Of a stretch of 64,000 bases of DNA, positions 11,783 through 24,912 are shown piece by piece. Position 1 is the stretch's first letter. The number at the start of each line of letters is the position of its first letter. A model generated the notes under the pieces. The model had not been told where the DNA came from and made no database searches. It saw only the letters and a program-made list of their open reading frames with translations. The position numbers and the translations under genes are program-made. Source of the DNA: Girardinichthys multiradiatus (Eukaryota; Chordata; Actinopteri; Cyprinodontiformes; Goodeidae); contig NC_061800.1 in the NCBI RefSeq assembly GCF_021462225.1, positions 12,508,749 to 12,572,748 of the forward strand. The letters are read 5' to 3'.

Positions 11783-14700
11783 CTGCAATGATGGATATCA
11801 GAATTTTCAGACTAATTTGATCTCATGGAAAACTGTCATTTATTCACCCAAAATAATCTGAAATAAAGTAGATTCTTCTCAACTTTACAGTGTTTCAACG
11901 TGAAACATAGATCTTTAAATACAGCTTCAGATTAGTTACAGATTAAATTTGTTACCATTTATTCAAACAACTCAAGGTGAAATAGAGCACAGAAAATCTA
12001 TTTTCTTCTGGATTAAAGCCAATTACCAATAGTTTATGAAGTCATTTATAGAATAATGCAACACAAACAGTTTTGTAACACAAAACTGTGATTCATTAGT
12101 TCACAACCTAACCACGCTGCAGGCAGGGAATAAAAACAATCTAAGTAGCTCTCCGAAGAGAAATTAGGAAGATTCCTAAGGAAGCTGCTGCAGAACAAAT
12201 CCAGTATCTCTTCAAGAAATACTGGATTTGCCCAGTTAAGCGAATGCATCACTTTTCATGCCTTGGAATAATAATGCACCCAGGAATGAAATGATTAAAT
12301 ATAACCTGAACTTTACTTTGCAAAAAAAGCTGCAAATAAAACGAGCATAGTATTTTGTCATGTTACAATCAATGAATTCATGGATTTTCTATGGATTTTA
12401 TATGACGGACCAAGAAACATACATGACAAACTTCCATGCATTGTTATTCTGTCATTTCACAATTATGCAATACCTTGTACTGGTCTATCCCATAAAACCT
12501 CCATAAAATACAATAAGTTATGTGATTGTAATGTGACAATATGTGAAAACATTTAAGGGCTGTGGATACTTTTGCACTGTAACTTTGTGCACTTAACCTG
12601 GGGTTTGTGTTTCTGACCATTCTAGGGGTTTCCAGGATGAACAGCTGGGATAGCATTCTGCCATGCATTCTTGCAGAAACATTAGAAAGTACTTGTAAAA
12701 CGGTCAAATGTCCACTAACCAAGAGGGGCAAGATAATTACGCTACTGTTCTCCATATTGAGACAGGAATGATATGTGCAGCCATGTGCACATTTTGGTTG
12801 GCTTGACCATGGTCCAGCTGTCCTGCAACCCAAGCCCGACTCTGACCTCCCCTCCCCCCGCCGCCACCACCCATGAAATGTGATCCTCCACCTGTGATTG
12901 GACTAGTACTCCCAGTGCGATGGGAGGGGCGGCATGCCAGAGTTGAAAAGGGAGGGGCAACATGAACAGGCTGAAAGCTGAATGGTGGGTACACTGGATT
13001 AGTAGCATGGCACAGGATTTTTTTTATAACATCCCCTGAATTGACAAACTGTAATCCCTCAAAAGAACACAGCTGCTTTCAGCCTGACGTCACAGCTGCT
13101 CTGTAACCAGTAGCTGTGTAGAGACCTCTCCAGGTCATCCAGTGTGTGTATATATGCAAAAAGTTTAGAACTGATCACACAACACGTGTTTATAGGTGTA
13201 AAAACTGTTTTTACTGACTGATCTGAACCAATTTGACTGTTATTGCACCAAACATGGCTGTGACCTTGTTTATGGCAGCTAGTAATGCAGACCATCTGGT
13301 ATGGAGGATATTTAAGTCTCAAAGTATGATATCAAAACAGGAAAATAATCCAGATGACCCTACGGCTGAGAAAGCCTGCAGAATATTTTTTATATCTCTG
13401 AGCTGCAAGTCATTTCCTAATTTCAGAAATCAGTGCTAACTATACAAATATATCTGCACTGCACTCAACATAGATTTGGGGAAAATGATAACACAGCTTG
13501 ATCTGTGCAATGCTTATTTCTGCTTTGCGCATTCAGCATATCATAGAAACAGATGATAAATACTGCGTGTAAGGTTATTTGTGGAATTAAATATCATCAA
13601 AAATAACCAAAAAAAGAGAAAAACCACCAATGTTGTGGTTATTCTTGTTTTGTATTTTGATGTGTTCATACCCCTTTTACATTTGACACAGTGCTTTCAC
13701 ATGTTTTTTGTTAGGATTTTATGTAATAGAGCAACAGAATGTAGTAAATGTTACTTTGACACCTCAAAAAAAAAAAATCATCCAGAGACGAAAAGCAGCC
13801 AGAGTTAAGCAGTATAAATACAGCTGTTCTGTGAAAGCATCAGAAATCTCAACCTATCATCCATAAAAGCATTAGGACGTCCTCTTTGCAGCTTTCCACA
13901 AGCCACAGAGGAGAGATAGTAAACATTTGGAAGAAGGTGCTCAGGTCAGATGAGACCAAAATTGAACTCTTAGCTTACATGCAAAATGCTATGTGTAGCA
14001 CAAACCTAACACTACTGTTCACCCCAAACACAATAATAATAAGCACAGGGCAATACAGGAAGAAAACATGTCGGAGGTTGCAAAAGACTTGAGACTGGGG
14101 TGAATGTTGAACTTATAGGACGTCCCCAAAGAGCAGCCAATGCTACGGTGCATGTATTTGTCAGAAAGTCCCAGTCAAAGTCCAGCTTGAAAAAACTGGA
14201 TTTCATGGAAAGACGTGATGAAACATTGATGTTCACAAAAATTATTTATGCTAGAAGAATGGGCAAAATGTTCAGTCTCAGGTTTGCTAACCTGGTAGAG
14301 ACATTCCCCAGAAGACTGAAAGGTGCTTCTACAAAATGTTGTCTCAGGAGGACTGAACACTAATGTATGCAGCGTTTTTTAGATTTTAATATGAAAACAA
14401 AATTGAAAACCGCGTTTCATTTTCCCTCCACTTCACAATTATGCCCTCCTTTGTGTTGGTCTGTCACATAAAATAAAATAAAAAACACATTGAAGTTTGT
14501 CGCTGGAATGTGACAAAATGTGAATAAAGGCAATGCAAATTGTATTTTAAAGAGTTTATCTACATATAATATTGACAAGGTTCTTCCTAAACATTAGATG
14601 TTTTTGTGACTAAAAGCTGAAATTAATTTAACAACATTAAGCCATTATTCAGCTACAAAGCCATTGTAAAATAATGCCAGATAAATAAGTATCATTATGC

Positions 14701-17700
14701 AATATTCGTATGAGGCTGTAATTTTAGGTGTATGCCTTGCTCTTTTTTATCGCTACAAAGCCATGTTAGTAAGAAGTGTGCACTGCAAGTCATCCATGCA
14801 CCCATGCAACCCAGTCCAGCCAAGTGAGGTACTTACATGTAGCTTTAGTGGTGACTCAGTGTGTTAGCTCCAGCACCCTGCCTCTACCTTAAATAATCTT
14901 TCTCACTGCCATAGTCCATTAAGGAGCCCGCAACATCAGCAAAGTCCTCCAGGACCAGGCTAGTGGCATCCTCACCAGATGGCATCTCCGGGTCTGATGT
15001 CCAGGGGCACTGATAGGGGCCATGCTCGGTTGGCACATTGCTGTCAGTTGTCCTTGGTCCCTGTTGATCAGGTTTCAGGGACTGAGACGGTCCAGGATTG
15101 GACATCTGGTAGGCTGGTTCTAGGTCTTGGCTCTGTTGTTCTTTGGCGATACCACCGTCGCTACCACTGCCACCTTCGCTGCCCTGCGAGGACGGTGCCA
15201 GGACATGGTAGAGGCTTGGCAGGCGGATATCCAGCAGCACGCCGCTCTTTATATAGAGCTTGTTGTTGAGGTTGTAGAGCTTTTCCGAAATGTCACAGCC
15301 GAGCATAACAGAGAAAAGACGGGCTATGTAACGGTCCTTTGATATCAACATGTAGAGACGGCGGCGACTCCATGAGACGTAGCGGGAGTCCTCTTCTGCC
15401 GTCAACGTCACCTACAGAAAATTCAAAGTCAAACTCTTAATTATTTTCGTAAACACATTAAAAGATTTGTCCATTATTGGCAATATTATCTCCCTGATAT
15501 GAGTGCATGGCTTTCTCTTTGCAAGCCTGGCAGCAACAGTGTAAATGTGGATTCTGCCTTTTGACTGATTTTACTGACATGCTAAAAATAAGTAATTATG
15601 AAGAATCCTGTGAATAAATGGCTACAGGGTTGGCTACAACAGTATAAATTTAAGTGACCTGTGTGTTTCGATCTCATACCTGGAACTTTCCCTCTTCGTT
15701 TGGTCTGAGAGACTCCCACTCAGGAGAGTCAAGGAACTGGTGGCGGTGAATGTAATGCAGGAACTGACCCTCCAAAGAGACATTGATCCTGCAAGTGAGA
15801 GTAAGAGAGGTAAGGTGAAAAATAGAGCAGGGGATTAGGATGATAATGAGAACAGAGGGAGGCGAAGGTCTTTGCAGTCCTAGTCTGTGATACACTGGGC
15901 CTTTCAAGTTTCCTGGTGAGCTACAGGCCGAGAACAAATGTTACATTATCCGTTTCTGCCTTCCATTAATTTTGATCCACATTTCTGAGGTCTGATCATG
16001 GAAGTTACTGGTTTAGAAAGGAAATCCAGACATCTTTTATTGAGACACTGGCATGAAGAGGTGGTTTAGTCAATTTACCCAGTCCTCGGTCTGCCCTGGG
16101 GTGTCCAGGAGACATCTGGATCACATTCTGAACTACCTTCTTCTGATATGGGGGAGCAGAGGGTCTGCTCTAACTAACCCAAATGATAGAGCTCCTCACC
16201 TTATTGCCACCAAACAGAGGTGATCAGTACATGTGTTTGCAGCCACATGATTGCAGGACCACCACTGCTTGAAGCAGAGACTCACACCCAACCCAAGTCA
16301 GGGGAAGTATTACATCATCTTCTGGTGGAGAACCTTAGCCTCAGATTTCAAAGCTGACTCTCTATGGGGCCTTAATACTCAGTTTCAAACATCTCCAAAC
16401 TCCACTACACTACACTAAAGGTCATAGCTTTAGGATGCCAGCAGAACCACATCACTTGCCAAAAAGTAAAGAAGGTTGCCAACCAAGACACTCGCCTCTA
16501 CATGACTAACAACCACAAAAAACAGAATCATGACAACGGGCTGCGTCAAGACATAAAATCTGAATAGTTTAATTGACAGCCTTCTTGATATGCATATAAG
16601 ATTTTGCAAAAAAAGATCACAATTAAATGTTTGTCATCAAGGCAACATAATTTTTGGTTTTTGACTGATAAAATGTTTTGTCATCTTGTCAGTTGCGTGA
16701 TCTAGGTAATATACAGTGTAATATTATTATATAATTGGGAGACCATGAGTAGAACAACACTCTATGGTCAGATGAGATTAAACTTTGTGTAAATTAAGAA
16801 AAACGCAACATCTGGCACACACAAACACCTACTATGACCTTACTAACTTCCTTTACACAGTAAAGCAAGGAGAAGGCACCATCATTCTGTGTGAATGGTT
16901 TTCTAAAGGAGGGGTAATGGTAATGGGGAAAAAAGTTGAGGAGGGCTTCTCTCAGTCTTTTAGTGAGATCATCCTGCTAAAAGGTTGTTCCAAAGGTCCA
17001 AGGAGAAGCATTTGATTCTCTTAGAAGGGTCCAGTTAAAGCTCAGACCTCGGTCAGATGAGTCTGATATGTGAATTACAGACTGCTTAAAGAAAGAATAG
17101 CAAAGCATTTTTAGGAATTGGCAAAAATTCCAATTGCCAGATCAGCAGCATTTCTGGTATACATTATTAAGATTAGCCCATTTGAATATGTAGATATGTA
17201 TTTTGATTAAATTATACTTCCCACTAAACATCTATTTTAACTCTAGTTCAAAACTTCATATGAGTCTTAATTCAATTACAGAATGGAAGTTCAGAGATCT
17301 TGCTCCAGCTGGCCCACCCAGGGTGGTGCCAGTGATTGGAACCAATTTACTGAGCCCACTTTTTTAATGTGGCCAATTTGTTTTTCCCCAAAAAAGTCAG
17401 AAATGTTCCAGCACAAGATTATTGCTAATAGTTTTAAAATGACAACATCTCAATACATGCATTCTAACTTTGCTTGTTTGATATTGGAGCAAAATCAAAT
17501 ATGAGACTGCCTCTTGATAAAGATTAACAGAAAAATACAAAACAGATGCTGGTCACTTGAAAACAGGCACAAGAACAGCTTGAATAACAACTCACCACTT
17601 CCGTGAAAGGAATTGTTCTGATATTTGTTTGTTGTTCCAAATTTGTCTCAGACCCTTGATGCTCTCAAGTTCATGGCCAAGATTTAATTCAGGGTGAGGG

Positions 17701-20700
17701 AAGCAGTCTGCCTCTACTCCTGTTGTAGGTACAAAGATATCACTAAAATCCTGGCAGATTGCACTGGGACCCACACTGATGAGTCATAGACAGAAATAAT
17801 CTGTTTACAACATTTCTCTGCTGTAGCTTCCAGAGATCTAATGCAGGTCTGCTTTGAGGATGTTTGGATAAAGAGAACACATTTCCTGTGAGAGCCAAAA
17901 CTGCCAAGAGTCTGCAAGAGTCAGAACTTTGACGTTTATTTTAGCAAGGTTACCGATAATAGCTTAATAACAGACGTAGTTACTTAAGCCTGGAAAAAAG
18001 AGAGGAAAGAACCGTTTCTGGCAGGTTGGCCTTAAACGTGCAGGGAAATACTATCTTCTCAAAAAAGGGATAAACAATTTTTTTTTATTCAGATAGCATT
18101 TGCAAGAGAAATACAAAATTATTATTTTGCGAGTAAAGAATAGTTCAACGTTTTAGTTTTGAGGAGGGTCTGCTGCAAAACTGAATAAACTTGATTCTAA
18201 AAGTAACCATTATCTGCTTCCAGTACTGTGCCAAAGTTTCAAAACTACTTGTAATTCTTTAAGTCCAAGGACGTTTTTGATGTGGGCAGGGAGTGTATAA
18301 GCACCAAATAAAACAAATATGTTTTACCTGTCATTTGTGCCTTAAACAAATTTCTATTGCTTTTATCCATGTGCAGTAAATGGGGAGTTGGCATCCCCTT
18401 GTGTTCAGTAGAAATCTTTATCCCATCCCAAAATATCCTCTTTAATTGATTGTGCGGCAAAAGGAGGGGCTCATGCAAGCCATCAATCAAAAGTGAACCT
18501 CCACTGCCAAGGAGTCCAACTTTTCTGTGATCTTTGCACAGCTGATGACCCACACTTTAAAAGTCAAGGCTTTAAAAAGTAGGCAAAGAAATCCAGCAAA
18601 GACTTGATAAATTCCAATGTTTTCCAAGTTATAGCTAATAGGTCTGTGGAAATCCTACTGTTGAAGAAAAAATACTATACGGTCTGTCAAACTGTAATTC
18701 AACACAATTCAGCCTGATTTGTTTGTCAGGCACTCCAAAAGACTAGTGTAGGCCTAAACAATCACCTGGACCAAAGAATACATGACAAACAGATGGACAA
18801 GAAGCTGAGTACAAGTAGCTGGTGGAGCGCTTTCTAGCATGGTGTGGAAACAATCATCTCTTCTTCAATGTGAATAAAACAAAGGAAATGATTGTAGATT
18901 TCAAGAGAAACATTAATAGGTCCAACACTATTTCTATCATGGGAGAAGAGGTGGAGGTGGTGGAAGAGTAGAAATACCTCGGTGTTCACCTGGACAACAG
19001 ACTGGAGTGGAGATGCAACTGTGAAGCCGTCTGCAGGAAGGGACAGAGCAGACTGTATGTCTTGAAGAAGCTTCAGGCCTTTGTTGTTTGCAGCAAGATG
19101 CTGCATATCTTCTATAAGTCTGTTGTGGAAAGTGTGATCTCTTCTGCCATCATCTGCTGGGGAAGCAGCATCAGAGCCAGGGACTTAAAAAAGCTCGATC
19201 AGCTAATAAAGAAGGCTGGCTCTGTTCTGGGGACTCCTCTGGAACCTCTAGAGATCGTTGTGCAAGGTGTGAACACAACTTGTGAAAAACTCATTAAGAG
19301 AGATTAACTCAAAGAATATGGTTTTCATCAGAATTGCAAGAATTCTTTTCTCTAATGTCATTATTTTGTCTTTAACTTGGCAAATCTTTTCCTTGTGTCA
19401 TTCTCATAACCCTCATTGGCATGGTTTCCAGCAAAACACATAATACCTTGACTGAAAGGAGTAATCAGTGGGTCTTTTGTTGGTTGGGGTCAGATAACTC
19501 CCTTTGAAGCTGGTGCTAATGAAATGGTTACTAGCTTTAATGCTTACCTTAGTAAAATTTCAAATGGTTAGTATTAGTGTTATAAATGGAAATTTCCATT
19601 AAAACTGTACTCTTATGTGCTCTAAAATCACTGTGCCCATCAAACAGGCATCTCTGCAGAAGGCAGTAAAGCATTGATATTTCAACCCCCAAACAGCACA
19701 AGTGTTCAGTGTAGCTGTGTTTTGGACTTCATAACTAAATAACTTCCAGCAGCCACCAGCTGCCTAGCTGCTAAAGCTAAGCAAGCTCACTTTTAGCCGT
19801 GATGTATACAGTCTTCAAAATGATCCGGTTTCTCACTACCATCTTGTCAGGTTTCTGGGATTTACGCCATTGAGGCTGAGTGTCTGCTTGCTTACAATAG
19901 GCAGAGCCACCATATTAACTGATGAAAATAGTAACAAAGACTTTCCCCCATACTGGTGGAGGTGATTTTAAGCATAACACAACCTTCTTGTAAAACAAAG
20001 CAGCACAAAATAGTTATTGACAATGCTAAAAGATGTTTTTCAAAATGAACAGGACGTTTATAATAAAAGACTGTGAATTAGTGCAGTGCTGGTGCATCAT
20101 CAGGTAATGAGGGGAATGGATGGTAAAGCCTATTTTAAACAACACTGGATTGTGTTCTTGTAAATGATTTTATTTAGGAAATAATTAACTTTTGTCAGAC
20201 CAAAACGTCAGCAATAAGCCACAGCTATATGGTTAACAGGTACAAATGGCAGCAACAAAGAAGAATCTATTTCTCAGGGACTGGTCTTACCTGTGATTAT
20301 AATTCTCTGGGCCACACAGTGCTACAACCCCAATTCCAGTAAAGTTTGGATGTTTTATAATACATAAAAACAAACAGTATAGAATGATTTGCAAATCCTG
20401 TTCAACCAATATGCAATTGAATACACTAGAAAGACCAGATATATCATGTTCAAACTGAACAAAATGTTAATGTTTTTTTGGCAAATATTCACTCATTTGG
20501 AATTTGATGCTTGCAACATGTTGCAAAAAGCTGGGACAGGGCATGTCAATAAGCGTTCAGGAACCCAAGGACACTAATTGTTGAAGCTTTGTAGGTGGAA
20601 TACTTTCCCATTCTTATTTGATGTACTTCAGTTGCTCAACAGTCCAGGGTCTCCGTTATATTTTGCGCCTTATAATGAGCCATACATTTTTAATGGGAGA

Positions 20701-23628
20701 CAGGTCTGGACTCCTGATAGGCCAGAATTGTACCCACAATCTTTTACTACGAATCCACGCTGTTTGAACATGTGCAGAATGTGGCTTGGCTTCGTCTTGC
20801 TGAAATAAGCAGGGATGTCCCTGAAAAAGATGTTGCTTGGATCGCAGCATATGTTGCTCCAGAACCTGTATGTATCTTTCAGCATTAATGGTGCCTTTAC
20901 AGATGTGCAAGTTACCCATGCCATGGACACTAACACATCGCCATACCATCACGGTCGCTGGCTTTTGAACATGTGATGAGCTCGGGCCCAGAGAAGCCGG
21001 CGGTATTTCTTGGTGTTGTTGATCAATGGCTTTTACTTTGCATTGTAGAGTTTTAACTTGCTCTTGTAGACGTAGCGACAAACTGTGTTAACTGACAATG
21101 GTTTTCTGAACTGTTCCTGAGCCCAAGTAGTAATATCCTTTACAGAATGATGTCGGTTTTTAATGCAGTGCCTCCCGAGGGGTCGAAGGTCACTGGAATT
21201 CAATACTGGTTTTCAGCTTTGTTGCTTATAGCAGAGATTTCTGAACCTTGATGATATTATGGTCTGTAGATTATGAAATCCCTTAATTCATAGCAACTGT
21301 ACGTTGATCTTAAACTGTTGGACTGTTGGAGTTGTTAACAAAGTGATAAACTTCATCCCATCCTTGCTTGTGAATGGCTGAGTATTTCTGGGATTCTCCT
21401 TTTAACCCTAATCATGACACTCACCTGTTTCCAGTTAACCCTGTGAAATGTTCCAAACAAGTATATTTTGAGCATTCCTCAACTTTCCCAGTCATTTTTT
21501 GGAATATGTGGTAAGCATCGAATTCAAAATGAGTGAATATTTGCAAAACAAAAAACAATAACTTTTATCAATTAAATATTCTTGTCTTTGAAGTGTATTC
21601 AATTGCATATTGGTTGAACAGGATTTGCAAATCATTCTATTCTCTTTTCATTTACATTTTACACAACATCCCAACAATTGTAACTGGGGGTTGAGGTTTA
21701 CATCGCTTTACTTTAAAAGCTGCAGCTTTTGAAAGAAATGCAGTCCCTTTTGTTTTAATTTTTGATCTGCCAAATGAGATCCCACAAAATGGCTTAAACC
21801 AGAAGGAGCTAGTACAACACGCAAGTGCCAGGATGAGTATTTTTGATTTATTCTCACCAATGTTCCTGTAGGACTGATTGTGCATGAAACATCTGGTAAG
21901 ACAACAGACGTTGCAGTAAGGTGACTTTCTTTGGAGGCTAATTGTATGTAGCGAGCTGTATTTTTTTAAGTAACTGGTGTAAATTCAGCTAAATTTCTTC
22001 TTATTGTCTGTTTTTATAATCACATGTTGAATTGTCCCTGCAAAGGTAGTAGTGTTGCATGCAGCTGCCCCCATACCTCTGTATGCTTGCTCCTTTTACT
22101 TGACCACCGAAAGTCCTCGGAGGAAAAACCTCACGTTTAGGTTGGACTACAACTGACCACCAGAGAAGAAATCTCGCCTTCTGAAAAGGATTATTAGCTC
22201 TATGCAGATCAGGTATAAATCTAAGTTTCAGAATTAACAGGTGTCATATTTCATATTTGTAAAAACTAATCCACTGACATCCTGAGGTTTCAATCCATGA
22301 CAGCATTCTCAACCTACAAAAGAAAAAACTGTGCCTTAAAAATAGTCCACTAAAAAGTAGCAGATAAAAAACTATTTAAAAAAAAACCAGCTCAATATTG
22401 AAATTGATATTTTTAGCTTTCATAATATTGTAGCCGCATGGTTGCAAGATCACCCTGGTTCTAAAATGTCTGAGCAGCCATGCGTCTATATTTCTCCTGA
22501 CAACATTGCAGCCCAAGCCCAGTGATGTGCTGCGTTAAGGTACTGACTGGGTTCTGTTTTGAGGTCCATGAGGTTTTACCCAACCACCTTCAACACAACA
22601 TGAACAACCCTATTACTGTGCTAGTACTGATATGGTTTTTATAACATTTGTTGCTTCTTGATCTGTAGCATTGAAGTTGAGAGTGCAGTTAAATATGCTG
22701 GGATATTTAATCGGAGGCCATTTCCTATAGGTCCTCTGCTCAATTTTTGAGAAATGTGGCGGGTGCAGCTACAATTACAATATCCTGTTTAAGGCGTAAA
22801 AGATTATGTTTCCTTGTGTTTTTCTCCATTTTTGCTCAGCAAGAGACCAATGTAACAATGCCTCTCCTGAGGTCATGCACACACTTCATGCATAGCATCT
22901 TGGTTTATAAGAAGAAGGTGGACAAGATGAGACTTCGAACCGGAAGGAGTCCAACAAGCTTCTATTTGTCATTTGTCAAAAACTTTAGCACAGCAGATGA
23001 ACTGAAACAAATTTCTGAAAACCTTTTCAATACTAGCCTAAAGCATATAAACAGCATTGTAAAAGTCAGATATAAGACATTTGTTGTATCTACATGAATT
23101 TGGGGTTGCTTGCTCACTCAAACACACTCCCCACCTCCCAGACAGCAGAAAGGAGAGCTGATTGATGCATGTCTTGCCCTCCACAGCATACGTATCTCCT
23201 GCCTTCAGCTCCACCACCTTGTTTTCAAAAGCCTTGGCGATCTCCTTGAACACCTGGACAGGCACACCCAGTGGCAGGTAGACAGCCTGGTAGAGAAAGG
23301 TCAGCTCCTCGCTGCGGATGCCCTCCTGGTGAAGCCGGTAGAGGAGGTGGCAGATCTGTAGGAGGGAGGCCACCAGCAGCAGAAGGTTCCAGGAGAAGAC
23401 ATCTGGGCCGCACATGGTCAGCCACCCCCACAGGGTGAGGCACAGGAAGGCGGGGGACAGGAAGCCGAAGATGAAGAGGGCGCCAAAGGCCCCGCTGCCT
23501 CCCATGTAGCCCAGAAACTGGATGGTGTTGCCCAAATGGTAGATAGCCCCCTCTGTGTTGTTGCTCCAGCCATCGCACAGAGGTGGAGAAAACAAGTTGT
23601 CCCACAGCGTTGAGTTGTCTGCGCTCAT
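11700..23628 (-). CDS. popdc2: Popeye domain-containing protein 2, 4 coding exons
   Basis: Three-pass membrane protein of striated muscle and heart that binds cAMP through its cytosolic Popeye domain (family knowledge). The coding exons on the minus strand are 23628-23135, 15788-15680, 15411-14907 and 11782-11700. They join in frame to 396 aa (human 364). Seen: N-glycosylation sequons NST and NNT near the extracellular N-terminus, hydrophobic helices at about residues 36-115, then the two cAMP-site motifs DSPEW (185-189) and FQVT (200-203), LGCDISEKLY, and a divergent tail ending APLAPTDTPKL, close to human APLAPTHTPEL. The first ATG gives MSADNSTLW, like other POPDC2 starts. popdc1/bves and popdc3 are less likely given the C-terminal match and the pla1a/cox17 neighbours. 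Confidence 0.94.
12245..12570 (+). mobile_element. Tc1-like 3' end fragment
   Basis: The stretch includes 'cacaattatgcaatacc', 'ggtctatcccataaaa', 'gtaatgtgacaatatgtgaa' and 'ggatacttttgca', the order seen in the 3' non-coding end of a fish Tc1-like family. The same blocks recur at 14435-14535 and 34190-34345. Confidence 0.5.
13846..14540 (+). mobile_element. Tc1-like transposon relic
   Basis: The plus strand keeps 'ggtcagatgagaccaaaatt' (about 13943; a SDETKI-like transposase block) and 'ccagtcaaagtccag' (about 14171). The family 3' end follows ('attatgccctcctttgtgtt', then 'gaatgtgacaaaatgtgaa'). The coding part is deleted and frameshifted. Confidence 0.55.
14907..15411 (-). CDS. popdc2: popdc2 exon 3
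   Basis: On the minus strand, acceptor TCTGTAG precedes GTGACGTTGACG (VTLTAEED). The exon covers the second half of the Popeye domain (YVSWSRRRLYMLISKDRYIA, LGCDISEKLY) and an acidic, Ser/Pro-rich linker. The chosen donor GGCA|GTGAGA at 14906 leaves phase 1, which matches exon 4. If it is not used, the frame runs 21 more bases of coding sequence (7 codons) and stops at TAG 14884-14886, giving a 376-aa form. Confidence 0.88.
15680..15788 (-). CDS. popdc2: popdc2 exon 2 (cAMP-site exon)
   Basis: The acceptor is CTTGCAG and the donor GTATGA (minus). The exon reads INVSLEGQFLHYIHRHQFL, then DSPEWESLRP and ..GKFQ. It carries the DSPEW half of the Popeye cAMP-binding site; FQVT straddles the exon 2/3 join. 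Confidence 0.95.
16070..16510 (-). mobile_element. Degenerate APE-type LINE relic, antisense
   Basis: The stretch resembles parts of the LINE at 35611-38782, in the same orientation: 'ggtctgccctggggtgtcc', 'gatagagctcctcacctta', and 'agcagaaccacatcacttgcc' where the other copy has 'aagcaggaccatgtcatctgc' (complement of the FADD catalytic region). It is strongly diverged, so it is an older copy of the same or a sister family. Confidence 0.55.
16735..17130 (+). mobile_element. Tc1-like transposon relic
   Basis: 'atggtcagatgagattaaac' (about 16762) is the SDEIK-type transposase block, followed by 'acagtaaagcaaggagaagg' (about 16857), the VKHGGG-like block. Frames are broken. Confidence 0.5.
18730..19310 (+). 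mobile_element. LINE reverse-transcriptase C-terminal fragment (L2/CR1-like)
   Basis: On the plus strand, reading around a stop codon, one sees FNVNKTKEMIVDF, KYLGVHLDNRLEWRCN, CRKGQSRLYVLKKLQAF, IICWGSS and LDQLIKKAGSVLG. This is the order typical of the thumb/C-terminal region of fish L2/CR1-type LINEs. The fragment is truncated at both ends. The clade is judged from memory of the motif pattern. Confidence 0.65.
20325..21693 (-). mobile_element. Mariner/Tc1-superfamily element with long terminal inverted repeats
   Basis: The left end starts 'caaccccaattccagtaaag' and the right end is its diverged inverse, ending 'aactgggggttg'. Inverted similarity continues inward for roughly 200 bases; for example 'atgatttgcaaatcctgttc' on the left is mirrored near 21620. 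A TA lies at the left border. A transposase remnant is on the minus strand (see 20656-21081). The element is nearly full length, so it is a relatively clear insertion into popdc2 intron 1. Confidence 0.75.
20656..21081 (-). pseudogene. DDE transposase fragment
   Basis: The open frame of about 141 codons lies inside the TIR element. It reads KPATVMVWRCVSVHGMG, then CLFQQDEAKPHSA (second catalytic Asp block) and SPDLSPIKNVW (third catalytic block, where the usual E of PIENVW is K). The N-terminal DNA-binding part is missing, so no active enzyme is expected. Confidence 0.75.
23135..23628 (-). CDS. popdc2: popdc2 exon 1 (first coding exon)
   Basis: The ATG (minus, 23628-23626) opens MSADNSTLWDNLF. 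The exon then codes AIYHLGNTIQFLGYMGGSG, three hydrophobic helices, and TYAVEGKTCINQLSFLLSG. The donor is AG|GTGGGG. It is 494 bases long, phase 2. Confidence 0.95.
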
Positions 23629-24912
23629 GTTTTAGTTTGTGAAATGCTACAAGGCTTTCGATGCACAAAGTAAAATAAAGGAACAGGGATTGAAATAACT
23701 TCTTAGCCACTAAAATCTAGAAATATTTCTTTCCTGTCAAAAGTTACGAGCTACAATGTTTGGCTTCAGGCTGGGTAAAAATAAACAACTGATCCTGAGT
23801 AAAAGTGTTTGTTCCCTTGCCGTGCAGTGGAAAATACTTCAATGTGAAGAAGTTCTCACGGCTCTGTTTGCTCCAGAAACACAGCTGGAATGGGACTGCT
23901 CTTCTCCTCATCATCAGTCCTTTCCTCTATCTTCTTGGCTTCTCGCCCCGTCTTTCCTTTCCTGCCTGTTCCTCCCGGCCGCCGGTCTACGCTGAACAGC
24001 CAACAGCTGGAGAAGAAGGGATAAGGGAGGGGACGCCGATAGAGCCCTAGGATAACCATGTTTGGAATTGAAACCCAAGGAGGAGAGAGAGATAGAACGC
24101 AGGCCTGCTACTTAACATAACAGAGAGAGACACGGACAGGAAATATGGGGTGAGAGATGAGCTACATGATAAGAAACACACAGAGAAAAAAAAAGTGTCA
24201 CACACCTAAAGTTCAGAGTTTCTCCAAACTTCATGAGTCCAGTCCACTCCACCCCCAATACTGTATATTCATGGGTGTGTATTTAGAGGCACAGAAATAA
24301 ACAGAACATCAGTGGAGGTCAAGTTTCAGGTGTAAACACCCACTAACTCCACCACAGCTCCAGTAAAGTCTCAGCTCACAAGTCTATCACATTCTCTAAA
24401 CTGCTATAAGTCATGCAATGTCCTGAAATATAATCATTTCTTCTCAAAATAAATATGTGGATTAAACATATTTAGAAGGAAACAGATTGAATGAGAAAGA
24501 TTATTTGAGACAGTATTATAATGACCAATTCATCCTCTGTACTGGGCTGTATGAGTAACTGAGGAAGGCTAATTTCAGTAATCTTAAAAAATATTTGGAG
24601 GAAAATAAAAAGTGACATCAAAAAGAAAATTAAGACTTTCTGGCAATGTGAAAACCTAAAGAGGCTCCTTGTTTTGAATGGTATGAACTTTTTTATGATT
24701 AATAATTTCAAAGTCATAAGAACTCAAATGGGAGATGTAACATAGCTGATTCTGACATCTGACCAGTGTATAAATGGGTTATGATAAATATTGTTGTGGA
24801 TTAGTTTAAAATGTAGGGAACTGCTTTCAAGTAATCAGAGCATTTGTCAATTATTACATAAACTCTTGGAATACATAAAAATTTTTTGACTACATATATT
24901 GTGTTGAAATGA

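Larger units (their letters stand above)
11783..14906 (-). other. popdc2 intron 3 with Tc1-type relics
   Basis: Intron of 3.1 kb between popdc2 exons 3 and 4. It holds Tc1-type relics at 12245-12570 and 13846-14540. A C-rich patch at about 12825-12960 has no recognised role. The other sequence is unassigned. Confidence 0.75.
15789..23134 (-). other. popdc2 intron 1, repeat-rich
   Basis: Large intron of 7.3 kb. It holds an antisense LINE relic (16070-16510), a Tc1-like relic (16735-17130), a LINE RT fragment (18730-19310) and a TIR-bearing mariner-like element (20325-21693). The stretches 17130-18730, 19310-20325 and 21694-23134 show nothing I recognise. Confidence 0.8.

Noticed and set aside
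14884..14906. Stop at 14884 as the normal end of popdc2
   Set aside because: The frame stays open to TAG, but the GTGAGA donor at 14906 joins an exon whose end matches the known POPDC2 C-terminus. The stop is kept only as an alternative form.
22747..23097. 116-codon plus-strand frame near popdc2 exon 1
   Set aside because: No family motif, no splice signals, and it lies in the popdc2 intron; probably chance.
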